Of a stretch of DNA of 26,882 nt, positions 1 to 7,814 are shown one piece after another (the first letter of the stretch is position 1; every line of letters begins with the position of its first letter). The translations under genes and the position numbers were made by a program. The stretch covers positions 1 to 26,882 of the forward strand of contig DEWA01000008.1 in NCBI GenBank assembly GCA_002363035.1. Reading direction: 5' to 3'. The notes beneath the pieces are model-generated. The model ran no database searches, had not been told where the DNA came from, and worked only from the letters and a program-made list of their open reading frames with translations. The stretch comes from Verrucomicrobia bacterium UBA3222 (GTDB lineage Bacteria > Verrucomicrobiota > Verrucomicrobiia > Opitutales > UBA9783).

Positions 1-606
1 TATGTCGCCTTACGGCATGAAATGTTCGATATCGACCATATCTATGCGCTCGCGTTTATGGTTCTGTTCCATTGGAGCGTTTTTGTCGCCAAAACCGCAA
101 GGGCACTGTTTTTATCGCTGTTCTGCTTCTTTTACCTGACGCTGAACATTCATTTTCTGTTTAAAATCGCGCATTTGTTCCTGTGGAACAACACAACCGC
201 CACGCTGATGATCCTTTGGGTCGTGTTGCTCACGAAGGCGACCGACATCGGTGCGTTCTGCGTCGGCTGTTCCTGCGGGAAACATCCCCTTCTCCCGACC
301 GTCAGCCCGAAAAAAACCCGCGAAGGCGTTTTGGGCGGGATTTTGTTCGCGCTTTTGGTAAATGTTTTATTTTACGTCTTTTTCGCCAAACACCTGCCGC
401 TTTCGTTTATAAAAAGTTGCATCTTTACCGTCTGCCTCGCCTGGGGAGCCGTTCTGTCCGACCTCGTCGAATCGTTGCTGAAACGCCATCTGTCGGTCAA
501 AGATTCCGGGCACATCATTCCCGGCATCGGCGGCATTCTGGATCTCGTCGACAGCCTGCTGTTGAACGCCCCGCTGGCATATTGGCTGTTGAAATACGGG
601 GTGTGA
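1..606 (+). CDS. cdsA: Phosphatidate cytidylyltransferase CdsA (5'-truncated by window edge)
   Basis: CdsA makes CDP-diacylglycerol from phosphatidic acid and CTP in the inner membrane, the entry point to phospholipid synthesis. The frame is open from base 1, so the gene begins outside the window; 201 residues are visible of a family length near 270. Hydrophobic segments alternate along the chain. A conserved block with DIGAF followed by SPKKTREGVLGG is typical of CdsA. The C-terminal signature is present as SLLKR, then KDSG, then IPGIGGILDLVDSLL. In the classic signature the glycine pair is preceded by His and the next Asp is followed by Arg; here these are Ile and Leu, while both Asp of the DxxD pair remain. 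I recall similar variants in PVC-group proteins. A tRNA gene follows on the same strand. Confidence 0.9.
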   Translation, partial: YVALRHEMFDIDHIYALAFMVLFHWSVFVAKTARALFLSLFCFFYLTLNIHFLFKIAHLFLWNNTTATLMILWVVLLTKATDIGAFCVGCSCGKHPLLPTVSPKKTREGVLGGILFALLVNVLFYVFFAKHLPLSFIKSCIFTVCLAWGAVLSDLVESLLKRHLSVKDSGHIIPGIGGILDLVDSLLLNAPLAYWLLKYGV

Positions 607-637
607 ATTTCGGAAAAGCCGAATTTCCGGTTTTCTT
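606..637 (+). terminator. Possible weak terminator after cdsA
   Basis: Directly at the cdsA stop there is a short hairpin with stem TTCGG/CCGAA around an AAAAG loop. It extends outward past one mismatch by two A-T pairs. A T-rich run (TTTTCTT) follows after CCGG. The stem is short, so termination would be weak. Confidence 0.3.
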
Positions 638-692
638 GCAAAACTTATTTAGCGCATTGACGCAATCTCATTACGCAAAACCCCTTCCCGAA

Positions 693-724
693 TTGACAAA
701 AACGTGCCCTTTTGTTCCGATAAA
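693..724 (+). promoter_or_regulatory. Possible promoter of tRNA-Arg
   Basis: A perfect TTGACA lies at 693-698. The best -10 candidate, GATAAA at 719-724, ends 7 nt before the mature tRNA 5' end, which is the right distance for a start close to the tRNA. The 20-nt spacer is longer than the usual 16-18, so the -10 assignment is uncertain. Confidence 0.35.
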
Positions 725-731
725 GTCGTTG

Positions 732-806
732 GCTCTCGTCGTCCAACGGATAGGACATCGGCCTCCGAAGCCGGAAATTCGGGTTCGAATCCCGACGAGA
801 GCGCCA
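732..806 (+). tRNA. tRNA-Arg (anticodon CCG), CCA encoded
   Basis: A complete cloverleaf can be drawn by hand. The acceptor stem is GCTCTCG (732-738) paired with CGAGAGC (796-802). The D stem is GTCC/GGAC with GG in the loop. The anticodon stem is TCGGC/GCCGG (758-762 and 770-774) with loop CTCCGAA. The variable region is AAAT, and the T stem TCGGG/CCCGA encloses TTCGAAT. The discriminator base is G at 803 and CCA (804-806) is encoded. The anticodon at 765-767 is CCG, which reads Arg codon CGG. Confidence 0.97.
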
Positions 807-862
807 GAATCGACATCCCGCTTTTATTGAAATCCCGCTGTTTGCAAATTGAAACGCGTCCT

Positions 863-1270
863 CTAGAGCTTTAAATACGTACACAAAAACGCCTGTTGCG
901 CTTTGGAGACAAAATTACAATTCCGAAACTCGCCCAACGGCATCCATTGCAATGCGATATGCGGCTCCTGTTGTTTCAGCGGTTTGCGAACCTCCAAAAC
1001 ATCACAGGCAGTCTCATACAAAAACGCATATTCGTGACGTTTTCCGTCTGAACACTCGTAGCGTTCTTCGAAGAAATTCAGAAACTTCTTAACCGCACAA
1101 TCGCACCCAACCTCTTCGTTCCATTCCCGACAAAGCGCATCCGTCATCGGCTCCCAAAATTCCACGTGCCCGCCCGGGAGACAAATGTACCCGAAGTTTG
1201 TATTTTGATACACCAGCAGATGACCATCCTTCACACAAACACCGCGCACAATCGTTTCGATACTGTCCAT
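863..1270 (-). CDS. NUDIX hydrolase
   Basis: This is a single-domain pyrophosphohydrolase of 135 aa acting on a nucleoside diphosphate linked to some other group; the substrate cannot be read from sequence. The NUDIX box runs from Gly34 to Cys56: Gly34, Glu40, Arg48-Glu49, Glu52-Glu53 and Gly55 fit GX5EX7REUXEEXGU, with Trp50 as the bulky residue. The frame stays open 19 codons upstream, but that stretch overlaps a relic of the neighbouring ABC transporter. I therefore start at the ATG at 1270, just before the conserved DSIETIVRG strand. A 24-codon in-frame remnant of the ABC gene ends (TAA) 4 nt upstream, so translation may be coupled to it. The gene converges on the tRNA. Confidence 0.85.
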   Translation of the reverse strand: MDSIETIVRGVCVKDGHLLVYQNTNFGYICLPGGHVEFWEPMTDALCREWNEEVGCDCAVKKFLNFFEERYECSDGKRHEYAFLYETACDVLEVRKPLKQQEPHIALQWMPLGEFRNCNFVSKAQQAFLCTYLKL

Positions 1271-1274
1271 ATAT

Positions 1275-1349
1275 TTAAGTTGCACTTTCAATCGTCTGCT
1301 TTTCGACAAATTGCCGATAACGGGCATTCGACTGCATCAGTTTTGACAT
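1275..1349 (-). pseudogene. 3'-end relic of the ABC exporter gene (24-codon remnant)
   Basis: Bases 1283-1342 match 2831-2890, the last codons of the intact ABC exporter, at 56 of 60 positions and in the same orientation. Read in the exporter frame this copy gives SNARYRQFVEKQ and then a TAA stop. The similarity ends abruptly on both sides. An ATG at 1349 opens a 24-aa frame through the relic, ending 4 nt before the NUDIX start. It may be translated as a leader peptide, but its origin is clearly the tail of a duplicated exporter gene. Confidence 0.75.
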
Positions 1350-1751
1350 TCTTCAAAACCTATGGCACTCCTTCTATGTTATACTGTACTATCTTTTAAC
1401 TAAACGAGACCACAAAAATCCGCTTTGATGGCTATCGGGCACAACAAAGATTGAAAACATTCAAAACCGCAATGCAACCGCAGAAAAACCAAAATTCCGC
1501 TTCTTTATACGTCTAACGTCTTTGTTTTGCAAACGGAAAAATTCTTATACAAGCAAAAAGTGGTATTGTATAGATTTTTTAATCACCCGTCAAGAAATAT
1601 ATTTTTATTCGGACTAAGGCGAAATACATCCGAATCTCACCGCCGGCAGTTTCCGCACGAGATCGACCACCAACGGCAAATCAAACGATACCGTCCAAAC
1701 AATCCCAACATGCTCCCGATGCCATCCCAGCGATACACATTACACAAAACC
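1350..1751. other. Gene-poor stretch with a possible coding fragment
   Basis: About 400 bp separate the ABC relic from the secreted protein gene. Most of it is AT-rich with no supported gene. On the minus strand, 1617-1739 holds a 41-codon open stretch between stops, more GC-rich than its surroundings and with ordinary codons (it reads DLPLVVDLVRKLPAVRFG near its end). It lacks a convincing start and may be a gene fragment. A TATAAC box at 1378-1383 (minus) could serve the NUDIX gene. Confidence 0.3.
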
Positions 1752-2699
1752 TCAAGGCAACAAGTGCCATTCAAAAATAGGAATCGTTATGCCATGCTCC
1801 ACAGGTTTTTCAATGTCAAAGAGAGGATCGGGATCATCATACTGACTTACAGGACCACTTTGAGCATATTGCCCCTCTAACCAACCCTTATAGATTTTCT
1901 GCGCACGCGCATCGAAAAACAACCTCAGATTCAACCTGAAATCTACTTTTTTCTTCCATACATTAAGATAATCAACCTTACTCCAATCGTTTGGCATTAG
2001 CACAAATTTACGATCTTCCGGTTTCATTGATATACCGTCTTCTCCAATCTGTTTGCTCTCCTCTATTGGCACCTCATAGTGCACCTGCTGCACCTCTATT
2101 GTAATTAAAAAATGATCTTTCTTATTCGAACTTTGCACATCCTCACAACTTGCGAGCGGTTTCAACCTGTATTGAACAATAAGATCCGGTTGACCTTGAT
2201 TGTTCTCCAACATATCCTTCATTGTATCGACATACTCCTTTGTATAAATTGCCTCCCAGAATGCTTTACTGTTAATAATGCAGAACATTTTATGCAGATT
2301 GTTTTTAATCTCATCATCGACCTGCCACTGCTCCCACCACTGCTTTTTCAGATCTTCTTTGAGCTGAACAACATTTGTATCGTCCTTCTTAAGAATAACC
2401 TCACTTGCAGAAAGGGTTATCCACATAAAATATGCATTCTTTTTGAATCTCTCTAAAAAAACAAAGCCTAATTCCGGTTTTTTTTCGATACTTCCATCAA
2501 ATTCCCCGTTCTTAAATCCACCATCGTCTAACGCCTTAAGTAATTCTTCATAAGTTTTCGGAATCACATTGTCTTTACCTCCATCTTCTGTCAGATGCGT
2601 ATACAATGAAAAAGAGGGGTATTGAAAGTAATCAGCATGAGCAGTTAATACACAAACGCTACATACGCCAACGAAACCAATGATCTTCTTGATATTCAT
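1752..2699 (-). CDS. Secreted protein of unknown function
   Basis: A 315-aa protein that I do not recognise. The chosen ATG at 2699 gives a standard Sec signal peptide: basic NIKK, a hydrophobic core, then AHA before the mature chain at DYFQ. A longer frame from 2774 exists but would put a second hydrophobic stretch in front. The mature part is rich in Lys, Asp, Trp and aromatic residues and has no membrane segment, so it should be periplasmic or exported. The middle and C-terminal parts resemble the larger secreted protein at 16149-17747: in both, a segment near SKAFWEAI/STKFLEKV is followed by an RLK strand, and WKKKVDF/WKWIDF is followed by LFFD/FFYD. Codons are more AT-rich than in the housekeeping genes. 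It lies between the two direct repeats at 1283-1342 and 2831-2890. Confidence 0.7.
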   Translation of the reverse strand: MNIKKIIGFVGVCSVCVLTAHADYFQYPSFSLYTHLTEDGGKDNVIPKTYEELLKALDDGGFKNGEFDGSIEKKPELGFVFLERFKKNAYFMWITLSASEVILKKDDTNVVQLKEDLKKQWWEQWQVDDEIKNNLHKMFCIINSKAFWEAIYTKEYVDTMKDMLENNQGQPDLIVQYRLKPLASCEDVQSSNKKDHFLITIEVQQVHYEVPIEESKQIGEDGISMKPEDRKFVLMPNDWSKVDYLNVWKKKVDFRLNLRLFFDARAQKIYKGWLEGQYAQSGPVSQYDDPDPLFDIEKPVEHGITIPIFEWHLLP

Positions 2700-2816
2700 A
2701 TTTGCTCTGAGACTATTCGTAGAGGAGGCTATCAGTAAAAGCAAGTTAAAAAAAATGCAAATCTCACCGTCCAATGCATCAAGCGCAATTCTTCAATCAA
2801 TAAAATCCGATTTGTT

Positions 2817-4574
2817 TTACACGGAACCAACACTTTCAATCATCTGCTTTTCGACAAATTGCCGATAGCGGGCATTCGACCGTATCAGTTCCCCATGCAT
2901 CCCGACGCCGATTAAAGCACCTTTATCCAACACCAAAATGCAATCGGCTTGTTGAATGGTGCTGATGCGGTGAGCAATCGCAATAATCGTTTTTGTACCG
3001 CGAACCGCCTCGATGCTTTTCTTAATAAACGCTTCGCTTTCGGAATCCAACGCCGACGTGGCTTCGTCCAATACCAAAATCGGGGCCTTTTTCACAAACG
3101 CACGGGCAATCGCCAGCCGTTGCCGCTGACCGCCGGAGAAACGATTGCCGTTTTCGCCGATCGGCGCGTCGTAACCGCCGGAGGACAGAATAAACTCGTG
3201 CGCATAGGCTCTTTTTGCGGCATCAACGACGTCCTCGCGCGTTGCATTCGGCGCACCGAAGCGCAGATTGTTAAAAAACGTATCGTTAAACAGGAGCGTC
3301 GACTGCGACACAAAGGCAATCTGTTGCCTCAAATGCGCCAAATCCCAATTTCTGATATCGATGCCGTCCAGGGTAATTGCGCCGTCGGTCACATCGTAAA
3401 GGCGCGCCAGGAGCTTAATAAAAGTCGATTTTCCCGCACCGCTCGCCCCCGCCAGTGCATAAAAACGTTTTGCGGGAATTTCGATATGGATGCCCGTTAA
3501 AGACGGTTTTTCGGCGCGTTCATAGCGAAATGTCACATTCTTAAACGCAAACGCCCCTTTGCAGGTTCCGACATAAGCGTCTTTCTTCGGCGAAACAATC
3601 TCCAGCGGTTGGTTCAAAATTTCAAGGATACGCTCCGTCGAACCGGTGACGCGTTGCATCCAACCGAACAGCAGGGTCAATTTTTTAACGGGATCAAACG
3701 CAAAATACAACGCCATCCCCATGGCACTGAACACCGAAAACGGAATTTGGCGAAAGTATGCATAAATAAAAACGACCGCAATCACGACCGCCGAAACCGT
3801 TTCCATCATCGGCTGTTGCAACCGTTGCCATTGGATCGCCGACTGCATATCCCGCATCCAACGTTCCATCGCCGTTCGTAACTTTTCCGAAGCCGCCGCT
3901 TCGCCGTTAAAAAGTCGCACCGTTTCGGCAGCCTGCAAATTTTCCGCCACGCACGCGGTACATTCGGCTTCGCGCCGTTGGGTTTGCCGACCGTACGCCT
4001 TGACACGCGCCCGCAACAGCCGAACCGGCAAAAAACACACGGGAATGGCGAGCATGAAGATTAGAAAGAGATAAAAATCGCCGTGTTTGACCGACAGCCA
4101 AATCAGACTCCCGACCGCCGCCGCCATCTGCAACGGCTGTTTTAAAAGCTCCGAAGCCGTTTCCAAAATCAAATCCTGCAAATTCTTCGGATCCGAAACC
4201 ACCCGATGCAGTAAATCACCCGTGGTGGTTTGCTCAAAATACGCCAACGGCAGTTGTTGCAGCTTTTGAAATAAATCCGCGCGCAGTTCCGTCAAAATTT
4301 CCAACCCGCATCGGTTCATCCCGACCGTACTCAAATAGCCAAAAAGCCCGCGCACGGCGAAACCGAACGGGACCAACGCCGCCACGCCGACCACCGTCGC
4401 CGCTCCGTACGCAACGCGCTCTTCAAAAATACCGCGAAACACCTTTTCGAAAATCAGCGGCAACCCCAATCCGCTCATCAGCCCGTAAACGATCCCGAAG
4501 CCGAAAGCCGTCAAAAACGACCGCTTCCGTTTGGAGACGTAACGCCAACAGAGCGATCGCAACGAAGCCTGCAT
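2817..4574 (-). CDS. ABC exporter, fused membrane and ATPase domains (MsbA-like)
   Basis: A 585-aa half-transporter with an N-terminal six-helix exporter domain (about residues 1-310) and a C-terminal ATPase, which would work as a homodimer in the inner membrane. The ATPase is intact: Walker A GASGAGKST with Lys382, Q-loop at FVSQS, signature SGGQ at 480-483, Walker B ILVLDEATSALD with Asp503 and Glu504, and H-loop His535. The order and length fit MsbA-type lipid exporters, and nearby LPS-assembly genes agree, but the substrate is inferred. A TTG at 4610 would add 12 residues; I prefer the ATG at 4574, which is preceded by AAAGGAG (13 nt upstream) and AAGGA (very close). The last 60 bases of the gene are repeated beside the NUDIX gene. 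Confidence 0.88.
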   Translation of the reverse strand: MQASLRSLCWRYVSKRKRSFLTAFGFGIVYGLMSGLGLPLIFEKVFRGIFEERVAYGAATVVGVAALVPFGFAVRGLFGYLSTVGMNRCGLEILTELRADLFQKLQQLPLAYFEQTTTGDLLHRVVSDPKNLQDLILETASELLKQPLQMAAAVGSLIWLSVKHGDFYLFLIFMLAIPVCFLPVRLLRARVKAYGRQTQRREAECTACVAENLQAAETVRLFNGEAAASEKLRTAMERWMRDMQSAIQWQRLQQPMMETVSAVVIAVVFIYAYFRQIPFSVFSAMGMALYFAFDPVKKLTLLFGWMQRVTGSTERILEILNQPLEIVSPKKDAYVGTCKGAFAFKNVTFRYERAEKPSLTGIHIEIPAKRFYALAGASGAGKSTFIKLLARLYDVTDGAITLDGIDIRNWDLAHLRQQIAFVSQSTLLFNDTFFNNLRFGAPNATREDVVDAAKRAYAHEFILSSGGYDAPIGENGNRFSGGQRQRLAIARAFVKKAPILVLDEATSALDSESEAFIKKSIEAVRGTKTIIAIAHRISTIQQADCILVLDKGALIGVGMHGELIRSNARYRQFVEKQMIESVGSV

Positions 4575-4742
4575 TTTCCTTATAAAACTCCTTTCGTATT
4601 CGGACGGCAATCCGTTTTAAAACCTCCGACGAAAACGCGCTTTTATCTCCACCGAATGCCTGCTTTCAACATTGAGTTTAAGCGGGATTTTTCTCATGTT
4701 GGAAATTGGCAAGGATGCCGTGAACGATGCAGGGATGGCGCT

Positions 4743-5063
4743 ATGTACGTACAGGGTGAGTTGTTTGCACCGCAGAAAGATCCGAACTACCGATTTTTTG
4801 AACGTTTATTACCGCCGAACAAACTGTGGTACACGGTAAAAGAAGCCGCCGCCGTTCTCGGGCGCAGCGATCAATACATCCGCGATTGTTTCGATAATCA
4901 GAAAATCCTCGGACACGTCTGGAACGGGAAAGCGGCGCGCGGCAAGGAGCAACGCCGCTCCTATCATATCCCGCGCGAAAGTCTCATTTTATTCCTGATG
5001 GAAACCGCCAATTATTGTGCGGGAGATTTTATCGAACGGTTTGAGAGGGCGAGGAGAAGGTAG
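4743..5063 (+). CDS. Small helix-turn-helix DNA-binding protein
   Basis: A 106-aa basic protein with a MerR/excisionase-like helix-turn-helix. The segment WYTVKEAAAVLGRSDQYIRDC is followed by a basic wing (GKAARGKEQRRSYHIPRESL), the pattern of proteins that read a site through a winged helix; target and role are unknown. I start at the ATG at 4743 because AGGGATGG lies just upstream. The same frame could begin at an ATG at 4656, adding 29 residues that show no recognisable domain. It stands alone, divergent from the ABC exporter and convergent with lptD. Confidence 0.65.
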   Translation: MYVQGELFAPQKDPNYRFFERLLPPNKLWYTVKEAAAVLGRSDQYIRDCFDNQKILGHVWNGKAARGKEQRRSYHIPRESLILFLMETANYCAGDFIERFERARRR

Positions 5064-5216
5064 ACGGAAAAAGAAAAGTTTCATTGTACTCTGTTGTATG
5101 AAAAATTATTGCACCATCTGTATAAATGCACGACACAATCTGTTTATGAGAATTTCAGCTTCCCACAGATAAAACATTTTACTTTAGAACAGGCATTCAC
5201 TACTTTCCCCTCTTCT

Positions 5217-7421
5217 TTACCACGCCGCAAACCGATACAAAAACTTAATCTCCCACTGTCCTCTTTTACTCCACTTAAAAACGACATCCAGGTTCCATGT
5301 TTTCGCCAAAAGCGTATGCCAGGTATAGGTTTGGCTGATAAAATCGGTTTTGTGTAAATCGAATTTCTGACCGACGGAAAAGGCATTGGTGGAATTGATG
5401 TGATAGGTCATATTCCAGGATAATTGGTTGGAAGTTTTGCGGGCTTTGGTTTTGCTGCGCGGGTTGCCCGGTTGGTACGTATGCGTGATGCTCGCCGTCC
5501 ACAATTCGCCTTCTTTAAACGAAACCGACGTATCCATCGACAGAAGCTGTTTTTCGGCAAAACTGTAGCAGAGTTTTTCATTAAAACCGAAGAACGGTGC
5601 CGGGTTCCAGCCGAAATCGACGTGCGTATCCGAAACCTTGTGCGCCAATGAACGATTGCCGGCAACGCACTTTAAATTAAAATCCTGATAAGCGTTCAAG
5701 TACATCCATTGCGTACCGCTTCCGTTTTCGAAATTCGTATAAAGGACATTCTCAAAACCCAAACGCACGACATGCATGCCGTGGCAGTCGTCGATGTCGC
5801 GCCGATGCAACAGATCCAATTCCCGCAACGATGGCGACTGTTCATTGGTATCGACGGCTTCGCGATCGACCGCCGGGATAAACGCGTTGCCCGAATGTCC
5901 GTCCGGCATGTAACGGTACTGCAGGAACGGTTTCATTAAATGACGGAAATCATGAATGTTCCACCATTCGTTGGTGTAGGAATAATCGCCGTAAGAGCGC
6001 AGACGCACATCAAAGCCGACCTGACCCAGAAAACGCGTGTATTGATTGCGGTTGCCGCGGTTCAGTCCGAAATAATGCGCCACCCGCCCGCCCGCCAACG
6101 GCGTAACGGTACACAACGGTGAGCAATCGATCGGCATCGTAACGCCGTAGAAGGCATCGGTGCGTTTCAGAATGCGCTCCTTATCCGCTTCGTAGGTTTC
6201 ATCAAAAATCTCCGTATCCTTTTCGTCTAACGGACGTTCGCGCAGATGGCTGACGCCCAAACCGTACTGTTGGTAAAACGGTGTATCGGCGATCGGTTCC
6301 AACGCATGTTCGTAACGAACTTCCGGCAAACGTTCCTGAATGCGTTGGAAACGGTTAAGTTTATAACGCACCAGCAAACTTGTCACGGAGGCGTCGCCGC
6401 GGTGCGAAACTTCGACAAAATTATCCGGATGTTGCCGCGTGCCGTCGTTGTTTGCCGGACGAAAATCCTTAATCACGTACGGATCGCGCATCCACTGGGC
6501 GTGAACGGCAAGGTCGTTCGACGTACCGACGTGCCCGACATGTTGCCATTCGAACCAGAAGCGGGAATTTTTCAAATCATGCCCTTTTTTATTGATCGCC
6601 CGATTGGCAATATCCAGATTTTCGTCGTGGATGCGCGCCCCTTCAATATGTCCTTTGCCCAACGGCGTCGAACGATCTTCGTAATCCGCCATGAACCCGG
6701 CAAGCACGCCCTGTTTGCGATAATAATCGAGCATCACGCCCGGTTTCACCGGCCAACCCATGTGGAAACGGATGTCATTCCGCATGTAATGACCGTATTT
6801 TTCGGACGGCTTTTTCTCCAACAGCGTCCATTCTGACTTCCAACGCACCCACGCCTCCTCGAAATTATGCCGATAAATGGGCGAAACCAACACCGGAACG
6901 GGACCGATTTTAACCACCGCATCCTTTAAAACGACATCTTTTTTCGGTCGCAACACGCCCTGCCGCGCCAAAATGTGAAACCCGAGCAAATCCCTGTCAT
7001 GCACGCCGCGGTAATCCAGCCGCACGTGATCCGCAACGAGCCGTTCTTTCGTTTGACCGCGCAATGCTTCGCCGCGATACCCGTGCCCGCCCGTGGACAT
7101 ACGAAAAGAAGCGGCTTCGACGGTTTGTTCCGTGTGGCAATAAGCTCCCGACGGTGCCAGGAAACGATACTCGCCGTTGGTGATGCGCACGTGTCCTTCC
7201 GCCAACGCCCTTGCGCTTTCGGCAAAATAGTAAATCTTATCCGCTTGAACGCGCAGTCCGTCGTTCAAAAATTCCGCGTTTCCTTCGGCGACGGATGCGC
7301 GCTTTTTGGTGTCATACACGACGGGCTTGTCAGATGTCAGCGACGGAACCGCCCGAACGGATATATTCCTGCATGAAAGCAATGCGAAAATCAAAGCACC
7401 GACAGACCCGAAACGTTTCAT
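5217..7421 (-). CDS. lptD: LPS-assembly outer membrane protein, LptD-like
   Basis: A 734-aa protein (E. coli LptD is 784) expected to insert lipopolysaccharide into the outer leaflet of the outer membrane. It starts with a signal peptide of about 24 residues. Next comes an OstA/LptA-type segment, near residues 45-85, with the alternating pattern AEGNAEFLNDGLRVQADKI and RALAEGHVRI. The remainder is rich in short aromatic, alternating strands typical of a beta-barrel and ends in Trp, a common outer membrane C-terminal residue. The segment PDNFVEVSHRGD followed by QERLPEVRYEH reminds me of verrucomicrobial LptD-like proteins. LLSC at 14-17 could be an imperfect lipobox. An AAAGGCGG ribosome site precedes the ATG. 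It lies downstream of the two M16 peptidase genes on the same strand, but 393 bp away. Confidence 0.8.
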   Translation of the reverse strand: MKRFGSVGALIFALLSCRNISVRAVPSLTSDKPVVYDTKKRASVAEGNAEFLNDGLRVQADKIYYFAESARALAEGHVRITNGEYRFLAPSGAYCHTEQTVEAASFRMSTGGHGYRGEALRGQTKERLVADHVRLDYRGVHDRDLLGFHILARQGVLRPKKDVVLKDAVVKIGPVPVLVSPIYRHNFEEAWVRWKSEWTLLEKKPSEKYGHYMRNDIRFHMGWPVKPGVMLDYYRKQGVLAGFMADYEDRSTPLGKGHIEGARIHDENLDIANRAINKKGHDLKNSRFWFEWQHVGHVGTSNDLAVHAQWMRDPYVIKDFRPANNDGTRQHPDNFVEVSHRGDASVTSLLVRYKLNRFQRIQERLPEVRYEHALEPIADTPFYQQYGLGVSHLRERPLDEKDTEIFDETYEADKERILKRTDAFYGVTMPIDCSPLCTVTPLAGGRVAHYFGLNRGNRNQYTRFLGQVGFDVRLRSYGDYSYTNEWWNIHDFRHLMKPFLQYRYMPDGHSGNAFIPAVDREAVDTNEQSPSLRELDLLHRRDIDDCHGMHVVRLGFENVLYTNFENGSGTQWMYLNAYQDFNLKCVAGNRSLAHKVSDTHVDFGWNPAPFFGFNEKLCYSFAEKQLLSMDTSVSFKEGELWTASITHTYQPGNPRSKTKARKTSNQLSWNMTYHINSTNAFSVGQKFDLHKTDFISQTYTWHTLLAKTWNLDVVFKWSKRGQWEIKFLYRFAAW

Positions 7422-7814
7422 GCAACCGCCTTTACTGTGACAATGTAATCAGAGCGAAACAAGATTTAAAGAAAAAAGGAGACAAAAAAGCGCAAAACGC
7501 ACCAAGAGACAAGAAACACCCTTCCCCAAACATTCACTTCAAATGAACAACATACAACTCCCATATTGCATTTCATTTAACAACGCCCCTAACAAATGCT
7601 ACAATTTGAAAAGTATAGCACTTCCCTATTCACAAAAAAACCAGATCTTGTTTGAACAATACTTCGCGGTCGAAAAATTTTCAGTACACGAGTCCCTCAA
7701 AACTCAAAGTACATGCAAACGCCTTTTGCTACCCTTCTCTTTAAACGCACTTTCAGCATCACAGAAATTTTACATTTCACAGAGAAGCATCAAAAACACA
7801 TCAACGATCCGTAT
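7422..7814. other. AT-rich intergenic region between M16 peptidase and lptD
   Basis: About 390 bp with low GC and no reading frame that looks coding on either strand. It must contain the 3' untranslated region of the peptidase gene and probably the lptD promoter (minus strand), but I could not pick out a convincing -35/-10 pair or a terminator hairpin. Confidence 0.5.

Noticed and set aside
183..830. Long plus-strand frame over the cdsA 3' end and tRNA
   Set aside because: It runs through cdsA in another frame and then through the tRNA gene; its residues (Arg/His/Pro-rich) are typical of a shadow frame.
2417..2425. Perfect DnaA-box-like TTATCCACA
   Set aside because: A single copy inside the secreted protein gene, with no cluster, no AT-rich unwinding region and no dnaA nearby. 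dnaN is 15 kb away. Not evidence for an origin.
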